64,000 nucleotides of DNA from Podarcis raffonei. Lineage: Eukaryota > Chordata > Lepidosauria > Squamata > Lacertidae. Location of the stretch: contig NC_070614.1 in the NCBI RefSeq assembly GCF_027172205.1, positions 39,686,001-39,750,000 on the forward strand, read 5' to 3'. The position numbers and the translations under genes are program-made. This document shows, piece by piece, positions 51,300 to 61,064 of the stretch. How positions within the stretch are numbered: position 1 is the stretch's first letter; each line of letters begins with the position of its first letter. The notes below the pieces were generated by a model. It was not told where the DNA came from, ran no database searches, and worked only from the letters and a program-made list of their open reading frames with translations.

Positions 51300-51650
51300 G
51301 GTTCTAGACTAGAGTCAGCCTAATTTCCTGGGGAGAATGAGCCATTTGCACATCAAAGGAGTGGGGCCTTGGCCGGTGTTAGAAAAGGCAGAGGCAATGA
51401 AAGCTTGGGAGGAGCATCGTGATGCAAGCTGACAGAAGTTGGGGGTCAGAAGGACATGACTTTTTGTCGCTGGGCTGCAAGGCTGCATCTGCGAGAAGAA
51501 CAGAAACCTCTTGGAAAATGATGCTCTGAGCCGCCCCATCTAGACTCTGGTTGCGTAGATGTGTATATAAACCATGCACCATAAAGACACCACAGTCTCT
51601 GCTGTGCCTCATTGTTCAAAAAGAAACACAGCGCTTACAACCCCTGGAAT
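51300..51650 (+). repeat. Possible LTR-like fossil
   Basis: 'gatgtgtatataaaccatgc' is followed by 'accataaagacaccacagtc' and a short tail, like an LTR promoter and R region. Ends, family and even the LTR nature are uncertain. Confidence 0.2.
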
Positions 51651-52740
51651 CTCTCACCACTTGGGGATAGTGTGTGTGTGTGTGTAACATTATGTTCAGC
51701 TTTTAATTTACCTTGAGACCAGGAGTGCCAGCTTGGCCCATGAGTGCGCAGGTCCGTGGGTGCCATGCCGCATGCATAGCTCTGGCACTGAAATTTGTGG
51801 GTGCCCAGCCCCTTCATGGGGAGTTTTGTGGGTGCTCAAGGCCCCAGGGAGTTGGCAGCTATGCGGGAGGCTTTTCATAACATGTTTTAGGACTTTTTAA
51901 ATATCGGAGCTGTATTTGATTTGGAAGTTTTATTTGTTGCACTGCTCAGACTTTTAAATACCACGATTAAAAGAGACGATGGTTTTAATATGGTTCGCTG
52001 CTCTGAATTGTGCTTATTCTCAAACCAGGGCCAGCAGATGCAAGTTCCAGTTAATATCTGTACTCATGACTGATAACCGCACACACTTAGCATCTTTCTT
52101 TTTTTCTTCTGCTGTAACCTGTCAGGAACATAGAAGCAGGTGTAAAGCATAGATGACACTCACTCCGGTGAGGAAGGGAGCCCTATCTGGCAGGGGAATT
52201 GAAAGTGACTAGTCTGTGGGGGAAGGCCCTTCACTCTACGCAGGCATTATGACTTTACCTCAGATGTGAAACTGACAAGGGCCTTCTATACACTTGGCCT
52301 CCTGACTAGGGCCCAATTAGATGCCTCCATCTTAGTTTTTGTTTTTTAAGAAAAGAAGCTGGGGGAAGCTGCCTGTTTGAACTGACTAATGGGAGGTTAG
52401 GGCTGCTTTGCATCTGGATTTTTCTGATCCAAAGCCATCCTTGAGTGAGTGGATTGCAGGAGGGATTTAAAATAAATGATAATTGTGTGCTTCACAAATG
52501 AGGCCGTCCACATGGACTAAAATTATGTAGCTGCACCACTGCTCTCACCCCCTCTGACCCTCACTGGTAAAATGGGCCCACTGTCCTCTCTTGCCTGTAG
52601 AAGTGGGGTGGGTGGCTCAAATCATGACGCCAGATCAGTGAGGATTGCCTTATGACCTGAAAATATGCGCCCTGGGGCACCTTGACTTCCACACACACAC
52701 CAACCCCTAACAGAGCAAGGGGTTGTATGTGTATAAGAAG
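51650..52740. other. Intergenic, nothing recognised
   Basis: A TG microsatellite lies near 51670. I recognise no exon or repeat otherwise. Confidence 0.45.
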
Positions 52741-52748
52741 CACATTCT

Positions 52749-53063
52749 GGCCACATTCACACTTTAAACAGTCATCAAGGCTTCTTCCCCTGAAGCATCT
52801 TGGGAGCTGTAGTTTGTTCAGGATGCTGCTGAGAGTTGTTAGGAGAGCTCTGTTTCCCTCACAGGACAAAAATCCCTAGAGCGATTTAACAGATGATACC
52901 TTTCACAGGGAACTCTGGGGACTGTAACTCTGGGAGGGGAATGGGGGTCTCTTAACAACACTTAGCAGCCTTATCAAACTACAGCTCCCAGGATTCTTTG
53001 GGAGAAGCCATGACAGTTTAAAGTGGTACCACAGAAATTTCAATGTATCATGCGAATGTGGCC
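52749..53063. repeat. Foldback DNA element, GGCCAC family, full
   Basis: It is bounded by a perfect GGCCACATTC / GAATGTGGCC inverted pair. The arms continue with 'cactttaaacagtcat' against 'atgacagtttaaagtgg', and 'cttgggagctgtagtttg' against 'caaactacagctcccagga'. This is the best-preserved copy, at 315 bases. No coding region. Confidence 0.75.
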
Positions 53064-53064
53064 T

Positions 53065-54050
53065 CTATATGTTCTGAAAGCAGCCGCACCAAGCACTGGC
53101 CCTCAAGATATTTGGCTGGGCTAGAGGGCCTGATCTTACCCTAGATTACCTGCATCTTTTCTCAACTATCTACTAGATGCAGATTATCTCGCAAAACCTT
53201 TGCAGTTCCCATGCCCAGCCTTTCCTGTGGTTGGTCTTGTGGTGTCTTCTGCGTTTATCTCAGTTCTTGCTGTACTCAAGCCATTCTCAGGTTGTCAAAG
53301 ACCTCGCCTCCTCATGTTTCTTTTGTTTTTCTTGCCCCACAACATTTAAGGACAGGCTAACATGCCAAAATTGAGCAGGAGAAAATCTTCCCTTCACACT
53401 TTCCCCATACCTGGATAAATTTCTGCTAAATCTCACCATTTTTTAGATGGTTGCTAATGTCACAGGAAAACGGACAATCCCACCAATAATCCCTGCCCAC
53501 ACTGCTTACTCTTTCAAAGAAGTTTTTCAGAGTTTTTAAATAAGTTTTAACTGGTTTAGACGGTTGGTTTTTAAAACTGATTTTAGAATAAGGAATTGCA
53601 TTCTGTTATTGAATAAGTTTTGCATTTTAAAACTCATTTGAATCACAGCACCAGTCACAAGTACAGGTAAAACGGGGTTTGGAGCTGCTGCCCTCGATGC
53701 TAATACTATTTATTTAGGAACATGCACCATTTTGTTCTAGAAAAAGATACTACTACTAGCTCGAATAATAATGTATGTGTCATATCAATTTTCTGGGCAA
53801 CCAGTGGCTTTGGCGGGTGGGGGAAAATAGCTATTGAACAATGTGAGGTGCCAACATTTGGGGGGCCAGTGGGCATATTTGGAATTTTGAGAAAGTCTCC
53901 TTGGGCGCCAGACACAAAATGGCTGCTGGGTTAGCATATCGCCAAATGACTTTGGTGATGGGCCTATGAAATGCTTCTGCAACAGTCAGCCCATCAATGC
54001 AAGGAAAGGCACCTACACTAGCTACTGCCAGATTCACTCAGAGAGAAAAA
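53065..54050. other. Intergenic; dispersed repeat similar to 58500
   Basis: The part at 53200-53420 shares spaced blocks with 58500-58720, for example 'taacatgccaaaattgagca' here and 'ctgccatgccagaactcagc' there, followed by similar 'aatcttcccttc' and 'aagcttcccttt'. The family is unknown. No gene was recognised. Confidence 0.4.
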
Positions 54051-54090
54051 CTCTATGAAGGTTAGTCTAGTGCCATCATACACAACACAC

Positions 54091-54148
54091 AACTGTTTAT
54101 TGTTGTTTAGTTGTGTCCGACTCTTCATGACCCCATGGACCAGAGCAT
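54091..54148 (-). mobile_element. BovB (RTE) extreme 3' end
   Basis: Only the last 58 bases are present: 'gaccccatggaccagagcat' with the 'ttgttgtttag' tail on the plus strand, as in the copies at 41237 and 54356. Confidence 0.8.
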
Positions 54149-54355
54149 ACAAAGATCTTAGCCACAACCACAGTGATGGGGGCAGAGAGAGAGCAGGTGA
54201 CAAAGACAAGGCCCAAGGCATTTTGCTGCCTGAAGCAGAGCCCAAGTACATGCAGCAACTATCTCGGACAGGGCTGGGGAGCCCATGCTTCTCCTTGAGT
54301 TGTTCGGCCGGGAGGCAGCTAGCTGTGGGACCACCCCTGAGAATGCCCTCTCCAT

Positions 54356-54709
54356 TGTTGTTGTTTAGTCGTTTAGTCGTGTCCGACTCTTCGTGACCCC
54401 ATGGACCAGAGCACGCCAGGCACGCCTGTCTTCCACTGCCTCCCGCAGTTTGGTCAAACTCATGCTGGTAGCTTCAAGAAGCCTCATAAGGCTACACAAC
54501 CATCTCGTCCTCTGTCGTCCCCTTCTCCTTGTGCCCTCCATCTTTCCCAACATCAGGGTCTTTTTCTCTTCTCATGAGGTGGCCAAAGTATTGGAGCCTC
54601 AGCTTCAGGATATGTCCTTCCAGTGAGCGCTCAGGGCTGATTTCCTTAAGAATGGATAGGTTTGAAATTCTTGCAGTCCATGGGACTCTCAAGAGTCTCC
54701 TCCAGCATC
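54356..54709 (-). mobile_element. BovB (RTE) LINE 3' end
   Basis: The minus strand encodes 'RVPWTARISNLSILKEISPE', 'LRLQYFGHLMRR' and 'AVEDRRAWRALVHGVTKSRT', the standard BovB ending, in broken frames. A perfect 13-bp duplication ATGCCCTCTCCAT flanks it (54343-54355, 54710-54722). Confidence 0.92.
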
Positions 54710-55064
54710 ATGCCCTCTCCATAGCGGCTTCCGAATAACGGTGGCACCATTCTCTAGACTGGATGTTAAGATGCTGGGAGGAGGGCCTGGATAAAGCCCT
54801 CCCACCACCCGCAGTCCAGCGCCGATAATGAGACAGGCAAGGGGAGATAAGCAGCCGAGGACGTCAACAAATGTTTGTCGCCTTGCGATGTGCAGACACT
54901 CACAGAGGGACCTTGCTAGCCTAGTCTGGACGCAACTGCTCAACAAGACCATTGGCAGGTATGGCGAAGAAGCCACCCCACTCGCCCCCAATGCACCCGC
55001 TTGGTCTCTGCCAGTGCTGCCCTTCCCTGGTGGTTTTTGCTTTTCCAAAGGGTGGGGGCGGAAA

Positions 55065-55840
55065 CAGGGTTGGGAATGGCGTTTTTCAGTGGGTAAGGCT
55101 TTGCTCCATTCCGAGTCCCACCTTTTTGTCTCTTCTTTTTCTTTCCTGTGATAGAGGAAGGCAGGAATTTGAATTTTTAATTTGAATTTTTAGCTGTGTT
55201 TATGTGCGTGCATGCCCACAATTTGGACTCAGCTTCAAGCAGCAAAAAGTCTCAGGCCAGCACTGTGTTCCCCGCAGGACAGCCTGTGGAGCCCTGGCAA
55301 GGGTCTTCTGCAATTTAGCAACTGGGTGGCAGGTAGAAATTCAACAGGTGTAGTATGCTGCCTTCATGCCAGAGGAGGGGAGCTTGTACCCACTGCAACC
55401 AAGAGCACAGAAGCTCTGCCAGAAAGGATGTTTCAGCCACAGATAAATCTAATGGGGCTAATAAAGTTATCCAGTCTTCCTCTCCCTGCTGCTCCCCAGC
55501 TGCCCTCATGCATTATGAAAGCTGAAATAGGCTCCTGTTTTCACCTGTGGGGGCCGGTCATTGCCTCTTAGCCTAACCTACCTAACAAGGATGTTGTGGG
55601 GATTAAATGACGAGGCGGGAAACCATGCACACCACATTGAGCTTGTAGAAAAGGTGGAATATAGAATAATAATACTGATAATAGTATTAGGTCATAAAGA
55701 GATGCATTCTGTTGTTTATGAAAAAAATTCATGACAAACCGAATTAATAGTAGAACAGAACTTTATCCTTCACGAGGCCTGGGAGCCTGCAAAGCGTAGT
55801 AGTAAGCTCTCTGACAAGGCCAGCCCTCTGAATCATTTGT
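55065..55840. other. Intergenic, old SINE remnant
   Basis: Near 55565-55670 there is a decayed tRNA-SINE tail ('aaggatgttgtggggattaa'). Nothing else was recognised. Confidence 0.4.
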
Positions 55841-55851
55841 TTCTCTTAAAG

Positions 55852-56031
55852 TAGGGTTGCCACATTTCAAAAAGTGAAAATCCAGACATAAAATTGGTTG
55901 AGCTTTTTTATTCATAATTTAAGAGCTATTTTTAAGGAAATTCACCAAAATATACACTTCCGACATGGGCCAGGATTTTCCCAGACATTTCAGAAATTTC
56001 AGCAAGGGCCTGGTTATGTATGCAAACACTA
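55852..56031. mobile_element. hAT-type MITE, GGGTTGCCA family, copy 3
   Basis: It starts TAGGGTTGCCACATTTC and ends TATGCAAACACTA. A perfect 8-bp duplication TCTTAAAG lies at 55844-55851 and 56032-56039. Confidence 0.8.
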
Positions 56032-56114
56032 TCTTAAAGGGGCCAACTGCCAGATATTTAAATGATGCTGCGTACATTGCTGGAGGTGCCTGGAAGTTGC
56101 CCACCAACAGTTGC

Positions 56115-56200
56115 CATTGCTTTATTATTATTAATATTCTGTTGGGAGCCACCCAAAGTGGCTGGGCAAACCCAGCCAGATGGGCAGGATATAACTAATA
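56115..56200 (+). repeat. L2-type LINE terminus
   Basis: 'ttgggagccacccaaagtgg' followed by 'aacccagccagatgggcagg' and an AT tail is the same terminus as at 40770, without coding sequence. Confidence 0.65.
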
Positions 56201-56204
56201 TATT

Positions 56205-57540
56205 AATATATAATATACTAATATATGAACAATAGGCCAAGGAGGTAGACAGGTCGCCGACAGTCAATGTTAGTTTTAATTTGCAGCTATACATATACCA
56301 GCTATACATATACATTTACACATGCAAAATCCTCATAAATCTATGCCATCTTTTGTTTGCTTTCTGGGCCATGCAAATGACAGATGCCCGGCCTTGCCTG
56401 GTGGCGGCGCCAGCTGTGAGTTGAAAATGGAGATCTGACAGCTGTCTAGAAATGATAAGGTTGCCACATGATGAGGAAAAAGGCCTGTTGAAACATGGCA
56501 AGTCCAGCGTCTCAGCCGGATTCTGCACGCCTGGCCACATTCTAGGATTCACCACCTGCACCCTTTTAATATGTTGAGCTGCGGGTTGCGATTGCTAATT
56601 ATATGTATTTAAAATATTTCACCCCTCTGGGCACCTAGTGCAGCTGCTTCCCTGCATTCCCAGAGACCAGGTTATAGCAGGGAATCAAGCCCTCGGACCA
56701 CCTTGATACCACCTAATTAGGGTCGTGTCCCCAAGCGCTGTAGAAATCCTCAGTCCAGATCCTCGGTCAGTTGCTGCATGGGGCAAGTGATCTCTCTGGA
56801 AGCCAGTGGAGACAGGCATCACCATCCTTGTTGATGCATGAAAGGGAAAGCTCATCTCCACCCAAACTCTGTCACACGGGAAGAGGCCATAATGAAACCC
56901 TTGCAACTGGAAAAACATGGTGATGGGGTTGAACTGTAGAGATGGAGAGGAATTCATTCATAACAAATTAGGTAGAAATTCAAACGCATCAGATTTGCGT
57001 TTTCCAAACCAATGAACCAAACGCCAACTACCCTTTCAAACTTGTACTTCTCTGATTTAAAAGCCTGTGAGTTGAGGTAGCTGCTGGCTGCCCTCTCTTC
57101 TCAATGCATGCTCTTGGATATTTCTTTTCCCCCATTTATTTATTTATTATTAATGTTGCAATACATACGGTATATGAAATCTTTACATAATGATACATAT
57201 ACTTTATATTTGTAAATTCACACTTTCACATTTCATTACGTACCAACATCTATCCATTTCTTATTTCTTGCCTTGTGTCTTCTCTCCGCCCCTGCGTGAC
57301 TTCCTTGTTATTATTTTGTAACTTTATTATTGAGATTGTAATTTTGTATCTTAATAATTAAACATTCAATCTTATATATCTGATTAGCTTAACTTAACTT
57401 TGTGAAATCAGTCTATACATATCAATAAATTCTTGTTGGAGCATCTTTTGGTCATGTATTCTTCTACACATTTCCATTCCTGTTTGAGATTTTGATTAGA
57501 TTGCACTCTAATTGTTGCCGTCATTTTTGCTAATTCAACC
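56205..57540. other. Intergenic, AT-rich tract upstream of mucin gene
   Basis: 57130-57540 is strongly AT-rich and may be an old LINE 3' region, but no motif confirms that. A first, non-coding exon of the downstream gene could lie here; I cannot place it. Confidence 0.4.
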
Positions 57541-57625
57541 CAATTAGCTCTTGGATATTTCTTTTACGTTTTGTCCTCAGGTTGCTGTTCCTTGTTGCTC
57601 CACTGCCTTCTGGAGTTCTGACACT

Positions 57626-58177
57626 ATGGAAACAAGATCTCTTCTCAGGCAAATAATGGGCTACAGCATGCCTTTTAGCTTCCTTATCCTTTTGGCCGTG
57701 GCCACAAATGGTGATGATCATGCACCCACACAACCTCCAGACAAATCTTTGCCTCATCCCACTGTTGCAGCTAACGAATCGTCTCAAAATGAAACTGCTT
57801 CGGGGACAATTCATACATCCACAGAAAATGGAAAGAACAAAACCTCTGGAGAAGTGTATTCTGCTGCCTTGAAGCCTCTTTCCAAAGAACTGACTGCAGC
57901 TGCAAAACGGCCTCCGAATGCGACCATCAGCACCACTGAGAGGTCACCCGGCAAAAAACCAAGCGCAAAACCAGGACAGACTAAGGGAGAAGGAGAAATG
58001 AGGGCACCGCCTAAGTCAGATGAGAGGAATTCAACCCAAACCCATGGTAACAGGAGCTGTGGGGCTGACTGCCGACCATTACCTACCACACCAGCTGCAA
58101 CAGCTGGATCTGGTGGTCTGACAGCAAACCTTGGAATCCTCATGGCAGTGGTCCTCTCTCTCCTGCTCTGCTTCTGA
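57626..58177 (+). CDS. Mucin-like, probably GPI-anchored protein
   Basis: The open frame gives 183 residues from the ATG at 57626, shortly after a good acceptor ('gttttgtcctcag', exon from 57581); an upstream 5' UTR exon is implied. A second in-frame ATG at 57656 gives a more typical signal peptide (MGYSMPFSFLILLAVATNG). The mature part is rich in Thr, Ser, Pro, Asn and Lys with six N-glycosylation sites (N50, N55, N71, N98, N135, N142) and only two cysteines (145 and 149), which may pair. The end, 'GSGG' then a hydrophobic 'LGILMAVVLSLLLCF' with no cytoplasmic tail, fits a GPI-attachment signal. I do not recognise the family. CD52-, CD24- or SPN-like cell-surface mucins are possible by design only. 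SPN lies near C16orf54 in mammals, but it has a long cytoplasmic tail and, by synteny, would be expected on the other strand. Confidence 0.75.
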   Translation: METRSLLRQIMGYSMPFSFLILLAVATNGDDHAPTQPPDKSLPHPTVAANESSQNETASGTIHTSTENGKNKTSGEVYSAALKPLSKELTAAAKRPPNATISTTERSPGKKPSAKPGQTKGEGEMRAPPKSDERNSTQTHGNRSCGADCRPLPTTPAATAGSGGLTANLGILMAVVLSLLLCF

Positions 58178-58334
58178 CCCTTGTCTGACCCCCTTGGTTG
58201 ATGTGGGGCTCCCAAGCCATGAAGTCCACTCACTCAGGGATGTGGTAGGATTGTAGTAATGCTGAAAATACGCCCTGGGACATCTCCTCCGCTTCCAAAC
58301 ACCTAAGCCCCAAATATAGTGTGTGTTTGTGTGA

Positions 58335-58340
58335 AATAAA
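58335..58340 (+). terminator. Poly(A) signal of mucin-like gene
   Basis: AATAAA lies 158 bases after the stop codon and is followed by a T-rich stretch, a normal 3' UTR length. Confidence 0.7.
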
Positions 58341-58344
58341 TTCT

Positions 58345-59090
58345 ATGTTTTTTGAAAGAATCGCTCTGAGATCAGCCCTTTAAGCTCTCGGACTGTGTTA
58401 CAGTGGTGAGACTGTATTACTCCTCTATTACCTTCCTCTCACCTCAAGAGTTTCGTATGTACACCAGCGCATCCTTGAAGACCTAGATTAACCCGTCTAG
58501 CTTTGCAGTTTAACCACCCAGCCGTTCCTGTGTTGGTCTTGCCTTATCAACTCCTTTTGTTGTTCAACCGTTGCAGTTCATGGGCCCTTATCAGGCTGCC
58601 CCAGACAGGCATCCCTTCTGTGACTTTTGTTTCTTCGTGCCCTGCAGCCTGAAACGAAACACTGCCATGCCAGAACTCAGCAGGTGAAAAGCTTCCCTTT
58701 GCGCTTATCTCGGTGCCCGGAGAAGCCTTTTGCTCTGCCACCCCTGCTGAGGCCCCAAATGAGCCAGACATCTCATTTGGAATCAACCATTGGGGGGGGG
58801 CATTTTTACCGACACTGCAACAGGGGAGAAAAGGCTTAAATTTGCCTTACCAATGCACCACGCTGACAGGGTCTGCCATGAAGCCCAAGTGGCGTAGCAG
58901 TTTATCATAAGATTGTAGCATTGGAAGGGACCCCGTGGGCCATGTAGACCGAACCGCTGTGATGCAGGCATCTCAAAACACCATCTCTCATCCAATTTGA
59001 AACCATACTGGGCCCTGCTTAGCTTTGCAAATGTGCTAGCAGTTTTCTTGCTGCACCACTAGGAGTGGGGTGTTTGTTCAGGGGCGGGGC
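58345..59090. other. Intergenic, dispersed repeat remnant
   Basis: 58500-58760 resembles 53200-53420 (see that entry). A SINE end ('ttgtagcattggaagggacc') lies at about 58908-58960. Confidence 0.4.
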
Positions 59091-59094
59091 GCAC

Positions 59095-59300
59095 AAGGCC
59101 CTGGGTCCAATTCCTTGAATCTCCATGTTTTCGGCCACAATTCAGGGGTAGCTGAGCAGGGAGTCCCATGGGGGAGCATAGTGGTTTGTCTAGGGTCTCC
59201 ACCAGGGTGTTTCCAAGTCTCACCCCTGGAGATGCTGGGAATTGAACCTGCGAAGTTGTGTGTGCAAAGTGTTTGCTCTGCCACTGAGCTATGGCCTTTC
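59095..59300 (-). repeat. tRNA-derived SINE, reversed
   Basis: On the minus strand it starts 'ggccatagctcagtggcaga', has the B box 'ggttcaattcccagc' and the 'catctccaggggtgagactt' body. Confidence 0.75.
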
Positions 59301-60053
59301 CAAGGTTCAGCTCCCTCTTCCAGCGGAAATACATAATGGTGGCACAGTGTTGAAGACCCTGGAGAACCCATACTGCACAGAGGGTACAAGACTAGGCGAG
59401 GTGGGCCAGGGGCTCAGTGTGTGCTTATTTTAAAATAACCCTGAATTCTACTTCTGAAAGTGAAACATCTATTTATATTGTCTTTATATTGTCTTCCCAA
59501 GAGTCGCTGGGGAAGAAACCAAGTCTTTAGTGTCATCAGCTCAGTCCTGTGAATACTCTGCCAACAGAGATTCAGTAGGCACCTTCTGTTTCAGCTTTTG
59601 AAAGCTTGCCAAAAACTTTTCTATTCAGTCAGGCTTATGCAGGCAATGAAGAATGCATCTTTTCAAAATAGTTGGCTGATTTCTGATATGTGTGTGATTA
59701 TTTATATTATTGTTGAAAATGACTGATATTTTTTTAATGAATAGTGGAATATATAGATATTAAATAAAAATATATAAATATTTTATGATCAAATGACTAA
59801 ATATTATTTGGGGAGTGTAGAGGATATTGGGGAAGGATTTTCCTGATCATTTGAGTTTGCTGTGTAATCATGGGCTTGCATTTACTGTTCAAAGGATTTT
59901 GACATGTTGTACTTCCTGGTTTCCTCAGCTATATAAAATAAAATAAATAAAACAGTATTGTAGATGATAAAAATTAAAATTATTTTTTTTTCTTACCTGC
60001 ACCGATGATAGTCATTGTTTGGATGGGAGGCTTTTATCCATTTTCACAGTCAC

Positions 60054-60084
<31 letters not shown>

Positions 60085-60285
60085 GTAGCTGAACTGGGAT
60101 CCACATAGTCACAAAAACAAATTAACTGAAAAAGCCTCAAATAAAAAAACTCAAAATAAATAATAAATAGCAAAAGCACCAAATATAAGCTCCAAATATC
60201 ACCTTAGAACACTGCAATCGGAAATGGAAGGCTTGAATTACAATTGGGGGGGTGCAAATTAGCAACGCAACAGGAAACACACATG
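59300..60285. other. Intergenic, AT-rich, simple repeat
   Basis: An ATCA tetranucleotide run lies at 60056-60085. No exon was recognised. Confidence 0.5.
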
Positions 60286-60289
60286 GGGA

Positions 60290-60412
60290 CACAAAACGGA
60301 GCACATTTGGCTTCCCAAAAAAAGTTCGGAAACCAGAACACCTACTTCCGGTTTTGCAGTGTTGGATTCCAAGTTCTTCTTTAACTGAGCTGTTCGAAAA
60401 CCAAGGTACCAC
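60290..60412. mobile_element. Tigger-like MITE, family 2, right half
   Basis: It contains 'aagttcggaaaccagaacac' and ends 'aaaccaaggtaccactg' followed by TA. Only one terminus is present. Confidence 0.65.
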
Positions 60413-60544
60413 TGTATTAGAAAAACTAGAACCAGGCTGCAGACATGGGGCAGGCCAGAAAGGGACCCAGTCTAATTACAAACTTAACTCCACTTACCTG
60501 GGAGTAAACTCCTTAGAGTGCAATGCACTTTCCTTCTTAGAAGA

Positions 60545-61060
60545 CAAGGTTAGTCTGGTAGTCTTACATGCACGACACACAAGATTTGCATACATCCGCC
60601 ACAACACTGGTGGGTACAGAGACTGTGGAGGTAACAAAAACGTTTTGCTGCCTGAAATGGGCCTCTAGCCCTTGGGCCAACCATTTAAAACGGGGATGGG
60701 GATGCTGTGCTTCTCCCAATGCTGTTGGACTCCAACTCCCATCAGCTAGTCTGATGCTCTAACCACTGCACCACACTGACCCTCTCCATTGCGGCTGCCC
60801 AGAGATGGTGGAAGTGGAACCACCGAGATATTCTCAGGTCTGGACGTTCTAGAGGAAGACTTAGAGAAGTCACACACCCAGACACATACCCCACCCAGTC
60901 CCACAGCAATAAGGGGAGGATGTGCAAAAGAAGATAAGCGCTTGCCAGCTTCAGAGAGCCTGTGGTTGCCATACTGATATCTAGATGACTAAAAGGGGAC
61001 GTTACTGCCCTAGTCTGAGCAGGATGAAAACCACCATCCACTTGCACGGTCAGTCTGCTT
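60545..61060 (+). repeat. Unknown dispersed repeat, copy 2
   Basis: It is the partner of 54055-55060. A small hAT-type fragment (about 60680-60745) interrupts it. The stretch 61975-62070 also resembles sequence following copy 1 ('aggcaggaatttgaattttt'). Confidence 0.5.
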
Positions 61061-61064
61061 GCCT

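Larger units (their letters stand above)
54055..55060 (+). repeat. Unknown dispersed repeat, copy 1, with BovB
   Basis: It matches 60545-61060 in the same orientation through blocks such as 'aaggttagtct', 'gccacaacca...gg', 'ttttgctgcctgaa' and 'ccctctccat' before 'gcggct'. Two BovB pieces are inserted in it (54091-54148 and 54356-54709). No protein or terminal repeat tells the class. Confidence 0.5.

Noticed and set aside
57551-57625. Upstream extension of the mucin-like protein
   Set aside because: It begins at a TTG and runs through a clear intron end (acceptor at 57578-57580). The ATG at 57626 is the first real start.
57581-58177. SPN (CD43) orthologue
   Set aside because: The protein lacks the long cytoplasmic tail of SPN, the orientation is opposite to that expected from human synteny, and no sequence match is visible.
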